In this document: positions 9,112 to 18,438 of the stretch, in pieces
How the letters are laid out: the number at the start of each line of letters is the position of its first letter
How positions within the stretch are numbered: position 1 is the first letter of the stretch
Assembly: GCA_030041515.1 (NCBI GenBank)
Contig: JASHNS010000053.1
Location: 1 to 64,000 of the forward strand
Reading direction: 5' to 3'
From: Acidobacteriaceae bacterium
GTDB taxonomy: Bacteria > Acidobacteriota > Terriglobia > Terriglobales > Acidobacteriaceae
Length of the DNA stretch: 64,000 bases
Made by a program: the position numbers and the translations under genes
The notes under the pieces: model-generated
What the model was told of the DNA's origin: nothing
The model's database searches: none
The model's input: the letters and a program-made list of their open reading frames with translations, nothing else

Positions 9112-9879
9112 CTACATCCCCGGCTTCAGCTCCTGCGCCAGAAATTTCCGCTCCCGCTCCTTCGCGTTCACGGTGTCGGCTGGCCGATAACCGGCTTTGT
9201 TGTTCGGGTTTTGAAAGGCGTGCCCCGCGTCGGGATAGATCTTCACATTGACGCTCTTGCCCAGCGCCTGCATCGATGTCTGAAAAGCATGAACGTCATC
9301 CGGCGTAATACCCCGGTCGAGACCGCCAAAATTCCCCAGCACCGCCGCGTGGATGCGCTCGAGCGAGGCCCGATCCGTCGGCAGCTCGCCGTAATTGATC
9401 ACCACCGCCCGCAGGTCCGGATCGGCGATCGCCAGTTGCGCCGCGAAGCCGCCGCCCATGCACCAGCCAATCGCTCCAATGCGGCGCGGATCCACATCCC
9501 TGCGCCGCGTCAGATACGCCACCGCCCCGGTCAACGTGGCCACGCTCCGCTGCTGCGAAAGCCCGCTCATCAGCTGATAAGCCTTCTGGGAGTCGCTCGT
9601 CACCTGGCCTCCGTACAGATCCACGGCCAGCGTCACGTATCCCTGCCTCGCAAAATCCTGCGCCTGGTCTTTCACCCAGTCCGTCAGTCCCCACCACTCG
9701 TGGATCACCACCAGCGCAGGGTGCGCGCCATGCCCGGGCGGCAGATACAGAACCCCGTGCACGGTTTCCGTGCCGTTGGACCACCCGACTTCCTGCGCGG
9801 TCTGTGCGCGGCCCGAGCCGCATACCGAGACCATCACGAGAATGGCCGCCAGCCAGCAAACAAGATTCGCGCGCTTCAT
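9112..9879 (-). CDS. Exported dienelactone-hydrolase-family alpha/beta hydrolase
   Basis: 255 residues. The start at 9879 is chosen because AGGAG lies seven bases upstream and it gives a clean signal peptide (MKRANLVCWLAAILVMVSVCGSGRAQ); a longer frame to 9960 has neither. Catalytic triad of the dienelactone hydrolase type is visible: nucleophile Cys140 in GWCMGGGF, an Asp near 188, and His220 in YPDAGHAF. HEWWGL is the oxyanion-side motif. The exported location argues against a role in cytoplasmic chlorocatechol degradation. A second, cytoplasmic family member is at 31495-32172. Confidence 0.88.
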   Translation of the reverse strand: MKRANLVCWLAAILVMVSVCGSGRAQTAQEVGWSNGTETVHGVLYLPPGHGAHPALVVIHEWWGLTDWVKDQAQDFARQGYVTLAVDLYGGQVTSDSQKAYQLMSGLSQQRSVATLTGAVAYLTRRRDVDPRRIGAIGWCMGGGFAAQLAIADPDLRAVVINYGELPTDRASLERIHAAVLGNFGGLDRGITPDDVHAFQTSMQALGKSVNVKIYPDAGHAFQNPNNKAGYRPADTVNAKERERKFLAQELKPGM

Positions 9880-10025
9880 GGGGACGCTCCTGAGAGAACC
9901 TACCTGTATCGCAGAAAACGGCCCGATGGGCAAGCGAAAGTCCAAATCCGCCATCGGCACACATCCGGGCCTCGAATTTCCACATCGGATGGAAGAGAAG
10001 TTCCTTTTCCCCCCGGGGGCCCGCG

Positions 10026-11078
10026 GTGCCCGAGCAAGCCATTTCCCGAACCGAGCAAGCCGCAGCGCCTCCCGCCGTATCCCGGACCGCTGGATCAGCT
10101 CAAAGCGTGCGCCGTCCTCGCCGGCATCAGAGTTTCCGTCGCTGGACCCATCGCCTGCGCCGGCGCTGGCGCGAAACCCGCTGCCTCACCCTCATCGTCG
10201 GCCATGAGCTGCTCCGCACCAAAGTCATCGATTCCGCCTCCGGCCTCGCCTTCTGGTTCATGCTCTCCATGCCGCCGCTGCTCATGGCGGTCATCGCCCT
10301 GGTCTCCCTTCTCCCCATCCCTGGCCTTGTCCCCCAGCTCATGACCGAAGTCGCCATTCTCGTTCCCGCCAACTCCCTGGCGATGGTCGAGAACCTTCTC
10401 GGCAACGTGCTGCAGCCGCACAGTGGAATCCTCTCCTTCGGTGTCCTCAGCTATATCTGGTCCACCACCGGCGGATTCACGTCCATGATCACCGCCCTCA
10501 ACGTCGCCTACGACGTTAAAGTGGAACGCTCCTGGGTTCAGGACCGCATCCGCGCCCTCATCCTGACGTTCACCAGCGGAATACTGCTCAGCATCTCCCT
10601 GTTGGCGATCGTCGCCGGCCCGCACTTCGGACACGTCGTCGGGCAGCTCGTCCACGTACCCCGCTTTGTGGAGCGCCTGTGGCCCGCCATGCGTGTTGCC
10701 ACCGTTTTTGTCACTTTCGCGATCGGCCTGGAAGTCGCCTATTTCCTCGCCCCCAACCGGCGCCAAAAATTCTCTTCCACCATTCCTGGCTCGATTGTTG
10801 CCATCGGTCTGTGGTTCGGAGGATCCTTTGCGCTCAGCTTCTATCTGCACAACGTGGCCGATTATTCCAGGCTCTACGGCGGCCTGGGCGCCATCTTCGG
10901 CCTCATTTTCTGGATCTACATCACGGCCCTCGCCATTCTCATCGGCGGCGAGGTCAACGCGGAGCTGGCGAAGCACCGCGACGCGCTCTTTCGCGGCCAC
11001 CTCAGGCAGACTGTCGCGGAAGTCGAGCGGCTCGCCGGGGAATCGGCGGATCAAACCCATCCCCGCTCGGCGGCCTGA
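10026..11078 (+). CDS. YihY/BrkB family inner-membrane protein
   Basis: 350 residues from GTG at 10026. A basic N-terminal tail of about 60 residues is followed by six predicted membrane segments. Family marks are ALAFWFMLSMPPLL-like ASGLAFWFMLSMPPLLMAVIA, the glycine-rich YIWSTTGGFTSM, and the C-terminal RLYGGLGAIFGLIFWIYITALAILIGGEVNAEL. The family (formerly misnamed RNase BN) has no proven biochemical role. Convergent with the transpeptidase gene, 30 bases apart. Confidence 0.88.
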   Translation: MPEQAISRTEQAAAPPAVSRTAGSAQSVRRPRRHQSFRRWTHRLRRRWRETRCLTLIVGHELLRTKVIDSASGLAFWFMLSMPPLLMAVIALVSLLPIPGLVPQLMTEVAILVPANSLAMVENLLGNVLQPHSGILSFGVLSYIWSTTGGFTSMITALNVAYDVKVERSWVQDRIRALILTFTSGILLSISLLAIVAGPHFGHVVGQLVHVPRFVERLWPAMRVATVFVTFAIGLEVAYFLAPNRRQKFSSTIPGSIVAIGLWFGGSFALSFYLHNVADYSRLYGGLGAIFGLIFWIYITALAILIGGEVNAELAKHRDALFRGHLRQTVAEVERLAGESADQTHPRSAA

Positions 11079-11108
11079 TTCATCGGTCAGGCGTTTCCGG
11101 CAGCCCGA

Positions 11109-12395
11109 TCAGCGCTGCGGATCGACATCCTCGGAATTCATCGAGGGCTCGGCGGATGAGGTTTCCAGCGGTTGCCGCGCCGCAAAGTAGCTGTTATTCC
11201 ACAAGTCGCGGTAGAAGACCCCCGCCAGCTGCGCGGCTTTCGGCCCGAATGTCGCGCGCCCGCCCTCCAGGAAGAACACCACCGCCACTTTGCCGTATTG
11301 CGTGTCCGCGTAGGACGCGAACCATCCAAACCGCGTGCCGTCGTCGGAACACGTGCCCGTCTTGCCCAGCACCGGAAATTGATTGAAGCTCAGGCGCAAC
11401 GATCGAGCCGTGCCGTAGCGCACCACCGCCGCCATCCCATCCTGCAGCGATGGCAGAATGCCCGAGATATCCAGCGTCCGCTTCACCCGCGGCTGGAAAT
11501 CCGCGACCGCCTGCGGCGTGGTCGGATGTTGCAGGTAGTAGAGCGTCCCGCCGTTGGCAATCGCGCTCACCAGCGCCCCCAGTTGCAGCGGCGTCAGCGA
11601 AACTCCCTCGCCGAATGAGCACATGCGGCCCACGCCGCCCTCGCTCGCCGGGATCGGCTGGTCGGGGTACAGGCCCAGCTTCTCGCCCGGGATATTCCAT
11701 CCCGCCAGCTCGCCCAGCCCGAACTCCGTCGCATAATGGTGGACCCGCTCAAATCCCAGCCGTCGCCCCAGCGTCTCGAAGTACAAATTGTTCGAGTGCG
11801 CCAGCGCTTCCGTCAGAGTCAGAGAATAATGTCCGCCCAGATTCACCGGCGTGTCTTCCGTGATGATGCCCTCGGAGAGCGCCGCCAGCGCCACGCTCAG
11901 CTTGATCGTGGAGCACGGCTCCGCCCCGCTGGAGAGCGCCAGCTTCTGGTTCACCATCGCCAGAATGCGCCCGTCGGACGGGTCGATCGCCACCACCGTC
12001 CCGTTCATATCCCCAAGTGCATCGATCGCTGCCTGGCGAACAACCGGATCCTCGCCCGCGGTGACGTCGCCCACCGTCAGGTCCGTCGTCGCAAAGGAGT
12101 CCGCAGTGAACCGCTCGTAATACCGATGCCGCACGTAACGGCGATGAATCCGCCTGCGCGCCAGCGTGGCCGCAGTCACGTGTGCCCGGGTGGTGCCGTG
12201 CGCGGAGCGGTGCGCGGCCCGTCTGCGATGGGCGGCGACCCTCCCGTGCGTCACGGCCCGGCGATGTGCCCTCGCCGCAACCTGCGCCCGCGCATCCGCC
12301 TGATGGACCGGTTTACCGTTCGTCGTCGTGTCGCCCGCGAAGACGACCGACACCGCCAGCAACGTCAAAAGAAGAAACAGGACTATGCGCTTCAT
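11109..12395 (-). CDS. Penicillin-binding transpeptidase with Arg/His-rich linker
   Basis: 428 residues. Signal peptide MKRIVLFLLLTLLAVSVVFA, then an unusual stretch (about residues 31-93) dominated by Arg, His and Ala, then a transpeptidase domain. The three active-site motifs are S162-T-I-K165, S201-N-N203 and K345-T-G. The domain resembles the transpeptidase half of class B PBPs such as FtsI/PBP2 (GDMNGTVVAIDPSDGRILAMVNQ, EGVSLTPLQLGALVSAIANGG), but the usual N-terminal pedestal is missing. Probably a periplasmic peptidoglycan D,D-transpeptidase, or a beta-lactam-binding relative. It lies downstream of ftsZ on the same strand, but a terminator separates them and it has a promoter-like site of its own. 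Confidence 0.85.
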   Translation of the reverse strand: MKRIVLFLLLTLLAVSVVFAGDTTTNGKPVHQADARAQVAARAHRRAVTHGRVAAHRRRAAHRSAHGTTRAHVTAATLARRRIHRRYVRHRYYERFTADSFATTDLTVGDVTAGEDPVVRQAAIDALGDMNGTVVAIDPSDGRILAMVNQKLALSSGAEPCSTIKLSVALAALSEGIITEDTPVNLGGHYSLTLTEALAHSNNLYFETLGRRLGFERVHHYATEFGLGELAGWNIPGEKLGLYPDQPIPASEGGVGRMCSFGEGVSLTPLQLGALVSAIANGGTLYYLQHPTTPQAVADFQPRVKRTLDISGILPSLQDGMAAVVRYGTARSLRLSFNQFPVLGKTGTCSDDGTRFGWFASYADTQYGKVAVVFFLEGGRATFGPKAAQLAGVFYRDLWNNSYFAARQPLETSSAEPSMNSEDVDPQR

Positions 12396-12622
12396 CTCGA
12401 ACTTAGCTTCCTCTGCCTCGGCCTGCTTCTCCTATCGTGCCGCGGAAAACACCCGACACAACCGGCAGATAACCCCGGCTCGCTCAGCCTCTCCCGAATC
12501 GGCAACTCAATTCCTGTTTTGGACTCCGCACCCGCTTCCGCAAGCGCAGAACCGCCCCATCCGCCGCCTGCAGGGCACTTGTTCAGCCATCAGAACTCGA
12601 TGTCGACCGGGACTCTGGGTTC

Positions 12623-12650
12623 ACTATAGCCAAATTCTCCTGGCTGTCCA
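12623..12650 (-). promoter_or_regulatory. Candidate sigma-70 promoter for the transpeptidase gene
   Basis: Read on the minus strand: TGGACA (12650-12645), a 16-base spacer, and TATAGT (12628-12623). Both hexamers are one or two bases from consensus. It would give a leader of roughly 220 bases before the ATG at 12395. No other gene function was seen in 12396-12722 apart from this site. Confidence 0.5.
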
Positions 12651-12723
12651 GTACCTTCCCGCACCGAAGTCATGTCACTTCCGTGTCATTCCGCGTGACC
12701 GGGACGGGGCCTCTTTTCGTGCC

Positions 12724-12770
12724 CAAAATAAAACGCTCACTCCAGACTTGCCTGCCTCGGAGTGAGCGTT
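12724..12770 (-). terminator. Intrinsic terminator after ftsZ
   Basis: A 12-base perfect stem, AACGCTCACTCC / GGAGTGAGCGTT, with a 15-base loop, followed on the minus strand by TTTTATTTT. It sits 27 bases past the ftsZ stop and should end the ftsQ-ftsA-ftsZ transcript. Confidence 0.85.
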
Positions 12771-12796
12771 GGAAGGTCAATCGATGTTCGGAAACC

Positions 12797-14182
12797 TTAT
12801 AGGCCGCCCTTGCGCATGAACGCCGGAATTTCCAGATTCTCTGCCGGTTCTTCCACGAAGCCCGCGTGCGGCGAGATCACCGTCGGAGGCTGATCCGAAT
12901 CTTCGGCAATCGCGAGAGCCGGCATCGCCGCCTCCCGCTCCGGCTCCAGTGAGACGGGCGACGATTCTGTGCGCGTGGCCTCCGCATCGGCTTCTTCCTC
13001 ATGCGGCCGGAATGCCGAGATCACTTCCCGCGCCGTTACTGGCACGAACACCGGCGGCTCGTTGCGAGCCGGAGCCGCGGCGGTCTCATCGTCTTCCTCC
13101 TCGCCGGCAAAACGCGGCGTCGCCGGCCGCGCGCTCACCCGCGGCGAAGCCTCCGCGGACTGCCCGCGCAGCGCGGCGCTCAGCATGTGCTCGCGGCGCT
13201 CTTCCGATGCCTGCCGAAACCCCGTCGCGATTACCGTGATCTTCACGTCGTCGCCCATCTTTTCATCCAGCACCGCGCCGAAGATAATGTTCGCGTCCTC
13301 ATGCGACGCGCACTGGATGAGCGAGGATGCTTCGTTAACCTCGCTCAGCTTCAGCGTGCTCGATCCCGTGATGTTGATCAGGATGCCCCGCGCGCCGTCG
13401 ATCGCCCCGGCTTCGAGCAGCGGGGAAGCCATCGCCGCCTGCGCCGCCTCGACGGCACGATTCTTTCCGCTGCGGATCGCCGTGCCCATCACCGCGTAGC
13501 CCATGCCCGCCATCGTCGTCTTCACATCCGCAAAGTCGCGGTTGATGATCCCCGGAATCGTGATGATGTCCGAGATTCCCTGCACGCCCTGGCGCAGCAC
13601 GTCGTCCGCAATCCGGAACGATTCGAAGAAGCCCGCATCCTTCGCAACGGCCAGCAGCTTCTCGTTCGGGATCACGATCATCGTGTCCACGCTGTCCAGC
13701 AGCTCCGCCATCCCGCGTTCTGCCTGCACCATCCGCCGTTTGCCCTCAAAGCCAAAGGGACGCGTCACCACCGCCACCGTGAGCGCTCCCATCTCGCTGG
13801 CCAGCGAGGCAATCACCGGAGCCGCGCCCGTCCCCGTGCCGCCGCCCAGTCCCGCCGTGACGAAAACCATGTCCGCGCCTTCCAGCGCCTCGATGATCTT
13901 CTCTGAATCTTCCAGTGCCGCCCGACGCCCCACGTCGGGATTGGCTCCCGCGCCCAGCCCGCTGGTCAGCTTCACGCCAAGCTGCAGCTTCACCGCGGCG
14001 TGCGAGAGTTCCAGCGCCTGGCGATCGGTGTTGGCGGCGATGAACTCCACCCCCTCCATGCTGGCGGCGATCATGCGATTCACGGCGTTCCCGCCCCCCC
14101 CGCCCACGCCGATGACCTTGATCTTCGCGCTGCGCGGAATCTCATCGTGATACTGAATGCGGATTTCTTCAGGCTGGTTCAT
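12797..14182 (-). CDS. ftsZ: Cell division GTPase FtsZ
   Basis: 461 residues. Tubulin-like GTPase that forms the division ring. Seen: [17 protein letters not shown], the tubulin signature [10 protein letters not shown], and the T7 catalytic loop NRDFADV. The conserved core ends near residue 320, followed by an acidic, proline/alanine-rich linker of about 120 residues and the C-terminal peptide [11 protein letters not shown] that binds FtsA and other tethers. Start at 14182 is preceded by GAGGGA and gives the expected short N-terminus; longer upstream frames are unsupported. Third gene of ftsQ-ftsA-ftsZ, followed by a strong terminator. Confidence 0.97.
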   Translation of the reverse strand: MNQPEEIRIQYHDEIPRSAKIKVIGVGGGGGNAVNRMIAASMEGVEFIAANTDRQALELSHAAVKLQLGVKLTSGLGAGANPDVGRRAALEDSEKIIEALEGADMVFVTAGLGGGTGTGAAPVIASLASEMGALTVAVVTRPFGFEGKRRMVQAERGMAELLDSVDTMIVIPNEKLLAVAKDAGFFESFRIADDVLRQGVQGISDIITIPGIINRDFADVKTTMAGMGYAVMGTAIRSGKNRAVEAAQAAMASPLLEAGAIDGARGILINITGSSTLKLSEVNEASSLIQCASHEDANIIFGAVLDEKMGDDVKITVIATGFRQASEERREHMLSAALRGQSAEASPRVSARPATPRFAGEEEDDETAAAPARNEPPVFVPVTAREVISAFRPHEEEADAEATRTESSPVSLEPEREAAMPALAIAEDSDQPPTVISPHAGFVEEPAENLEIPAFMRKGGL

Positions 14183-14261
14183 CGAATCCCTCACTACTCC
14201 CACTGATTTTCGTCCCTGTCCTTCAACTGACAACCAGTTACTAACCCCTGGCAACTGTTTC

Positions 14262-15479
14262 TCACAGACTCCCCGCAAACATCGCGCGCAGCTTCGCCCG
14301 CAAGCTCTGGTTTTCCTCGGCACGCGACTGGCTGGTGCGGTGCGCGTACAGCAGCGTTCCCGTCAGTACGGCGCACTCCGGCACGGCCAGTTCCGACGAC
14401 ATCCGCGACAACGGCACCGGCGAGCCGATCCGCGCCGGCACCCGCAGCAGGCTTTCGCACGTGTCCAGCATGCCCGGCAGCCGAGCGCCGCCGCCGGTCA
14501 GCACGCATCCCGCGCCCAGCGCCTCCAGCACGCCGCCCTGGCGCAGGTTATCGCGCAGCATCTGGAACAGTTCCCGTGCGCGCGGCTCCAGAATCTCGCT
14601 GATCATGCGCTGCCGCACCACCCGCGGCTCGTACCCCTGCAGGCCGGTCAGCTCCACTTCGCTCATCTGCGGCACGGCCGTCACCGTGGCGTGGCCGTAA
14701 TGCATCTTCAGGAAATCCGCCTCCGGCGCCGTCACCCTCAGCCCGATCGCCAGATCGTTCGTGAAATGATCGCCGCCGATCGGCACCACCGATGTGTGCG
14801 CCACCGAGCCTTCGAAGAAGACCACCAGCTCCGACGTCGACGCGCCGATGTCGAGCAGGCACACCCCAAGCTCCCGCTCATCGGCCGAAAGCGTGGCTTC
14901 CGCAGCCGCAATCGACTCCAGCACCGTCTCCGTAATCTCCAGCCCCGCGCGGTTCGCGCAGGTCACCAGGCTCTGCAATGCGCTGGCTGAAGCGGTCGCG
15001 ATGTGCAGGTTCACCTCCAGCCGGTTCCCGATCATCCCCACTGGGTCCAGAATTCCCGGCTGCTCGTCCAGGATGAACTGCTGCGGCAGCAGGTGCAGGA
15101 TCTCGCGATCCGCCGGCAGCGAAATCGACCGTGCCCGATCCACCGCCGCGCGCACGTCGTCGCGCGTGATCTCCCGCAGACGCGCACCCAGGCTGATGCC
15201 CCCCCGGCTGTTCACGCCGCGGATATGCGGCCCGCCCACCGCCACCACGCATTTCTCAATCGTCGTCTCAGCAGATTCTTCAGCCGCCGTCGCCGCGCGG
15301 TTGATCGCTTCCGTCGCCGGCCGCAGATCGGCGATCATCCCCTTGCGCATCCCCGCCGCATCGGCCATGCCGTGCCCACGATAGCGCAGCGCCCCTTCCT
15401 GGATCTCCGCGACCAGCACCCGCACTTTGGCGCTCCCGATGTCCATCACCGCGATGACGTTTTCCGGCTGCTGGCTCAA
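14262..15479 (-). CDS. ftsA: Cell division protein FtsA
   Basis: 405 residues with the actin-fold phosphate loops [11 protein letters not shown] (N-terminus) and [15 protein letters not shown] (middle), the adenosine motif [11 protein letters not shown], and a C-terminal basic amphipathic helix ([14 protein letters not shown]) for membrane attachment. FtsA tethers FtsZ to the inner membrane. Its ATG overlaps the ftsQ stop by four bases (ATGA); 79 bases separate it from ftsZ. In that gap is a short low-complexity piece (GACAACCAGTTACTAACC) like those found elsewhere in the window. Confidence 0.96.
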   Translation of the reverse strand: MSQQPENVIAVMDIGSAKVRVLVAEIQEGALRYRGHGMADAAGMRKGMIADLRPATEAINRAATAAEESAETTIEKCVVAVGGPHIRGVNSRGGISLGARLREITRDDVRAAVDRARSISLPADREILHLLPQQFILDEQPGILDPVGMIGNRLEVNLHIATASASALQSLVTCANRAGLEITETVLESIAAAEATLSADERELGVCLLDIGASTSELVVFFEGSVAHTSVVPIGGDHFTNDLAIGLRVTAPEADFLKMHYGHATVTAVPQMSEVELTGLQGYEPRVVRQRMISEILEPRARELFQMLRDNLRQGGVLEALGAGCVLTGGGARLPGMLDTCESLLRVPARIGSPVPLSRMSSELAVPECAVLTGTLLYAHRTSQSRAEENQSLRAKLRAMFAGSL

Positions 15480-16561
15480 CGCATCCTCCGCCCCGCGCGG
15501 CTGTGATTCGGCCGGCTGGTCTTCTTTGCCTTCTGTTTTTTAGCCGCAACCTTCGCGAGCGTCTTTTTTGCGGGCGCCGGCTCCGCGGCAGCCGGTGGAT
15601 TCGCCATTTTCAGCACCACCTCATCGCTGTAGCGCAGATCGGCTGAGACGAGATTCGGATACTGCGCCCGCCACTGCGCGATGTGCGCTTCGTAATTCTG
15701 CCAGCGCGCCAGGAAATCCTCCTGCCCAAAATACAGAAGCACGCCGGTTCCATTCGCCGCCACCGTCGCCTTCACGTCCTCCGGATCCGACAGGTCGATC
15801 TCGCTGAATTGCGCCGAGATCTTTCCTCCTCCCGCATCCAGGTCGTGCAGGAAGCGCTGGTACAGCTGCATCCGCGCCGCCCGCGCTCCAGCCGGATCGC
15901 CGGGGTTGATTCCCGTCACCACCGGAAACGAGTAATGCTTCGCCGCCATCTGCTGGGGCGGCATTTCCAGCAGCACCCCCGCCGCATCCACCAGCTCAAT
16001 TTGCCCCTTCACCTCGGCGAAAGCGATCGGCGTCCTTTCCGTGACCGCCACGCGGATCTGATCCGGCAGAATCCGCATCACACTGGCGCCCTTGACCCAG
16101 GGAATCTGCTCCAGCTCCAGCCGCCGCCGCTCCAGCGGCACCCGAAACAGATTGCGCCCGATATCCGAGCCAAAGACCGAAAGCAAATCCGCGCGCGTCA
16201 GCTGGCTGTTGCCCACAATCTGGATGTCCGACGCCGAAGAAATCGTGAACCGGGGATCGTGGTGCAGGAAGCTCGTTGTCGCCCAGACCAGGGCGATCGC
16301 GCCTCCCAGCACCGCCAGCACGCACGCCGCGAAAACAGGCTTTCCCCACCGGGTCCGCGCCCAGGGGGGCAAAATCCCGCGACGGATGGGAACCCGCCGC
16401 CGCGCACGAAGGAAACGTTCTTCCGTCTCGTCATCGTCTTCCGCGCGCGGGCCGCGCGCAGAGCGCGCCGCTTCCGGTTCACCCCCACGCGGGCGATAAA
16501 AATCGTCCCCTGGTTCGTCCAGAGTCGATGTGCCGCCGTGTTGGTCTGGTTTTACCGCCAC
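15476..16561 (-). CDS. ftsQ: Cell division protein FtsQ
   Basis: 361 residues. Acidic and basic cytoplasmic N-terminus (about 1-72), one membrane segment (about 73-95, FAACVLAVLGGAIALVWATT), then a POTRA domain (about 103-172: IQIVGNSQLTRADLLSVFG...VKGASVMRILPDQIRVAVTERTP) and the FtsQ/DivIB beta domain. The last ~40 residues are a Lys/Arg/Ala-rich tail. FtsQ links early and late divisome proteins in the periplasm. murC/ddl, which often precede ftsQ in the division-and-wall cluster, are not upstream here. Confidence 0.93.
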   Translation of the reverse strand: MAVKPDQHGGTSTLDEPGDDFYRPRGGEPEAARSARGPRAEDDDETEERFLRARRRVPIRRGILPPWARTRWGKPVFAACVLAVLGGAIALVWATTSFLHHDPRFTISSASDIQIVGNSQLTRADLLSVFGSDIGRNLFRVPLERRRLELEQIPWVKGASVMRILPDQIRVAVTERTPIAFAEVKGQIELVDAAGVLLEMPPQQMAAKHYSFPVVTGINPGDPAGARAARMQLYQRFLHDLDAGGGKISAQFSEIDLSDPEDVKATVAANGTGVLLYFGQEDFLARWQNYEAHIAQWRAQYPNLVSADLRYSDEVVLKMANPPAAAEPAPAKKTLAKVAAKKQKAKKTSRPNHSRAGRRMR

Positions 16562-16946
16562 GCGCCGAGCAAGGTCGTGAGAGTCGCCGTCTCGAATATA
16601 GCGTGACGACCCCTGTGGATCGGCGGGGAAATCCCCCAGGTATCAGGGTAGGGAACAGCGCGCTCCAATTAGGACCTGGGTGCCCCGCTTCTGCCCGGTT
16701 TTGGCAGAAGTGGGAAAGCACGAATCTACCCGTGCCAATGTTCCGCTTTGTATCCGGACACGATGCGAAACCGCGCCGCAATCGCACGCGCCATAGGCGC
16801 ACCGCAGAACCGCCTCGGCACGGAAGTGCTGGGAGTGCGCGTAGAGAGAAGAAGAGTCCCGGAGGGACGACGCCCCGTGTCAGGACGCAATTCCGGGTGC
16901 CCCACCCTTGTCGCGCTTTTTGCGACAGGGTGGGGATATGTCCCCA
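16562..16946. other. Non-coding stretch with two long hairpins
   Basis: No gene seen. Two hairpins with the same GGGTGCCCC lead-in: 16678-16714 (arms CCCGCTTCTGCC and GGCAGAAGTGGG) and 16895-16935 (arms around CCCACCCTTGTCGC and GCGACAGGGTGGG). A third copy with yet another stem is at 32319-32355. The flank is constant and the stem differs, so this looks like a dispersed hairpin family rather than gene-specific terminators. Confidence 0.6.
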
Positions 16947-17504
16947 TCAAAATTTCTGTTCCGCCGTCCTGCCGCGGCGCCGCGTCCACAGCGGCGCGCC
17001 CCACGCACCCACCGCCAGCAGCGCCCCAAAAAGCACCACCGCATCGATGCTCACCCGTCCCTGCCGCGTCCAGTAGGCCTGCGGATCCAGATCCAGCCAC
17101 AGTGCAAACTCGTCCAGCGTCAGCGCCGCTCCCATCCCAAATCCAATCGCGATCAACCGGCTCATCAGGATGGACATCGCGGTCGCTCCGTTGCCGAATT
17201 CCGCCAGCATCCCGTACCCCGTCACCAGCAGCAGCAAAATCCCCCACACCAGGTGGTGAATGTGCCGTCCGTGCATCGTCACCCAATGAAACGGACCAAT
17301 GTGGTGCGTGATCGCCGCCACCAGAAGCCGCACCGCCAGAAACGTGATGAAAAAGCTCACCGACGCCAGAAACAGCCGCCGCCGCGGCCGGTCCGGAATC
17401 CGTTCGTGCAAAATCCGTCCCGCCCGCGTCAGATGCAGCACCAGCAGCATCCCCCCGGCGCACACCGCCATCGTCAGCAGAATCCAAAGGTCCCTTTTGT
17501 GCAT
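16947..17504 (-). CDS. Conserved membrane protein, HxHH/LDE family (copy 1)
   Basis: 185 residues; start at 17504 has GGAGAGG just upstream. About five hydrophobic segments. Two polar motifs lie at or in membrane segments: HIHHLVWG (His81, 83, 84) and ALTLDEFALWLDL (Asp131, Glu132, Asp138), followed by QGRVSIDAVV. I know similar unnamed membrane proteins in other bacteria but no function. The conserved His, Asp and Glu would suit metal binding; that is inference. A second copy lies 290 bases away on the same strand with the same motifs, so the pair arose by tandem duplication. Confidence 0.7.
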   Translation of the reverse strand: MHKRDLWILLTMAVCAGGMLLVLHLTRAGRILHERIPDRPRRRLFLASVSFFITFLAVRLLVAAITHHIGPFHWVTMHGRHIHHLVWGILLLLVTGYGMLAEFGNGATAMSILMSRLIAIGFGMGAALTLDEFALWLDLDPQAYWTRQGRVSIDAVVLFGALLAVGAWGAPLWTRRRGRTAEQKF

Positions 17505-17636
17505 GTCCTCTCCCGTCCTCGACCCGGCCGCCCGGCGCCTCAATTGGGTCCCCGGCGGCCCCGAACCGCTCTCCCCGATTTTGTCAGATGGTCGAAGCCG
17601 GGTACTCGAAGCACCCACTCGTTCCGGCCTTGCGTG

Positions 17637-17765
17637 CAAGGGCACGACTTCACAGCCTGCGAAAAAAATGCTCCGAGGCGAGAGCCTTGTATCAGGGCAT
17701 GACTTCAGTCGTGCCGAAAAAGCCGCATGAAGACTGGGCTTCAGCCCCTGAGTCTCCTTGCGGGA
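17637..17765. repeat. CTTCAG-hairpin repeat, partial cassette
   Basis: Contains GGGCATGACTTCAGTCGTGCC and GGGCTTCAGCCCC, the first two hairpins of the cassette described at 33800-35090. It lies between the two paralogous membrane-protein genes. The arm has a C-to-T change (CATGAC for CACGAC) that leaves a G-T pair. Confidence 0.75.
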
Positions 17766-17794
17766 CCGGTCAATCCTCCGTATCGTTCAACCTG

Positions 17795-18370
17795 TCACCG
17801 CGCCACCGTCTTCCCCGCGTGCTTGTGTTTCCCCTTCCGTGCCCGCTGCGTCCACATCGGCGCGCCCCACGCGCCCACCGCCAGCAGCGCCGCAAACACC
17901 ACCACCGCGTCAATGCTCTCCCGTCCCTGGAAGGTCCACGTCGAGTCGCGAATGTCCAGCCACATCGTAAACTCGTCCAGCGTCAGCGCCGCGCCCACGC
18001 CGTAGCAGATCGAAAGCACGCGGCTCGCCAGCACCGAAATCGGCGTCGCCCGCGTCCCCCATTCCGCCACCATCCCGTAGCCAGAGACGAGCAGCAGCAG
18101 AATCCCCCACACCAGGTGGTGCACGTGCAGGCTGCCCACCGTTACCCATCCAAACGGCGGAACGTGAAAGTACACCAGCACCACCGCCAGACGTACCCCC
18201 ACAAACGCAATCAGAAAGCTCGTCGTCGCAATCAGCAGCCGCCGCCGCGGCCGGTCCGGAATCCGCTGGTGCAGGATATTGCCGGCCTCGGTCAGATACA
18301 GCAGGATCAGCATCGTCGCCACGCAGATGGCGGCGAAAGTCAGCAGCACCCAGGTCCCGCTCGCGTTCAT
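17795..18370 (-). CDS. Conserved membrane protein, HxHH/LDE family (copy 2)
   Basis: 191 residues, clearly paralogous to the gene at 16947-17504: [29 protein letters not shown] (His82, 84, 85), [15 protein letters not shown] and [10 protein letters not shown]...[10 protein letters not shown] are shared. About five membrane segments; the C-terminus is a Lys/His-rich tail (KGKHKHAGK) absent from copy 1. Function unknown. Its start is 68 bases from the divergent uvrA start. Confidence 0.7.
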   Translation of the reverse strand: MNASGTWVLLTFAAICVATMLILLYLTEAGNILHQRIPDRPRRRLLIATTSFLIAFVGVRLAVVLVYFHVPPFGWVTVGSLHVHHLVWGILLLLVSGYGMVAEWGTRATPISVLASRVLSICYGVGAALTLDEFTMWLDIRDSTWTFQGRESIDAVVVFAALLAVGAWGAPMWTQRARKGKHKHAGKTVAR

Positions 18371-18392
18371 GCCGGCATTCTCCCCACGCCAC

Positions 18393-18398
18393 TATAAT
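18393..18398 (+). promoter_or_regulatory. TATAAT -10 element upstream of uvrA
   Basis: A perfect TATAAT 40 bases before the uvrA TTG start, inside the 68-base divergent gap. No good -35 at 16-18 bases. Could carry an SOS-type or other regulated promoter, but no LexA-like box was recognised. Confidence 0.45.
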
Positions 18399-18438
18399 CA
18401 AACTGGGCGACTTTCTCCTGCGGCCCCGGAACTCCGTC

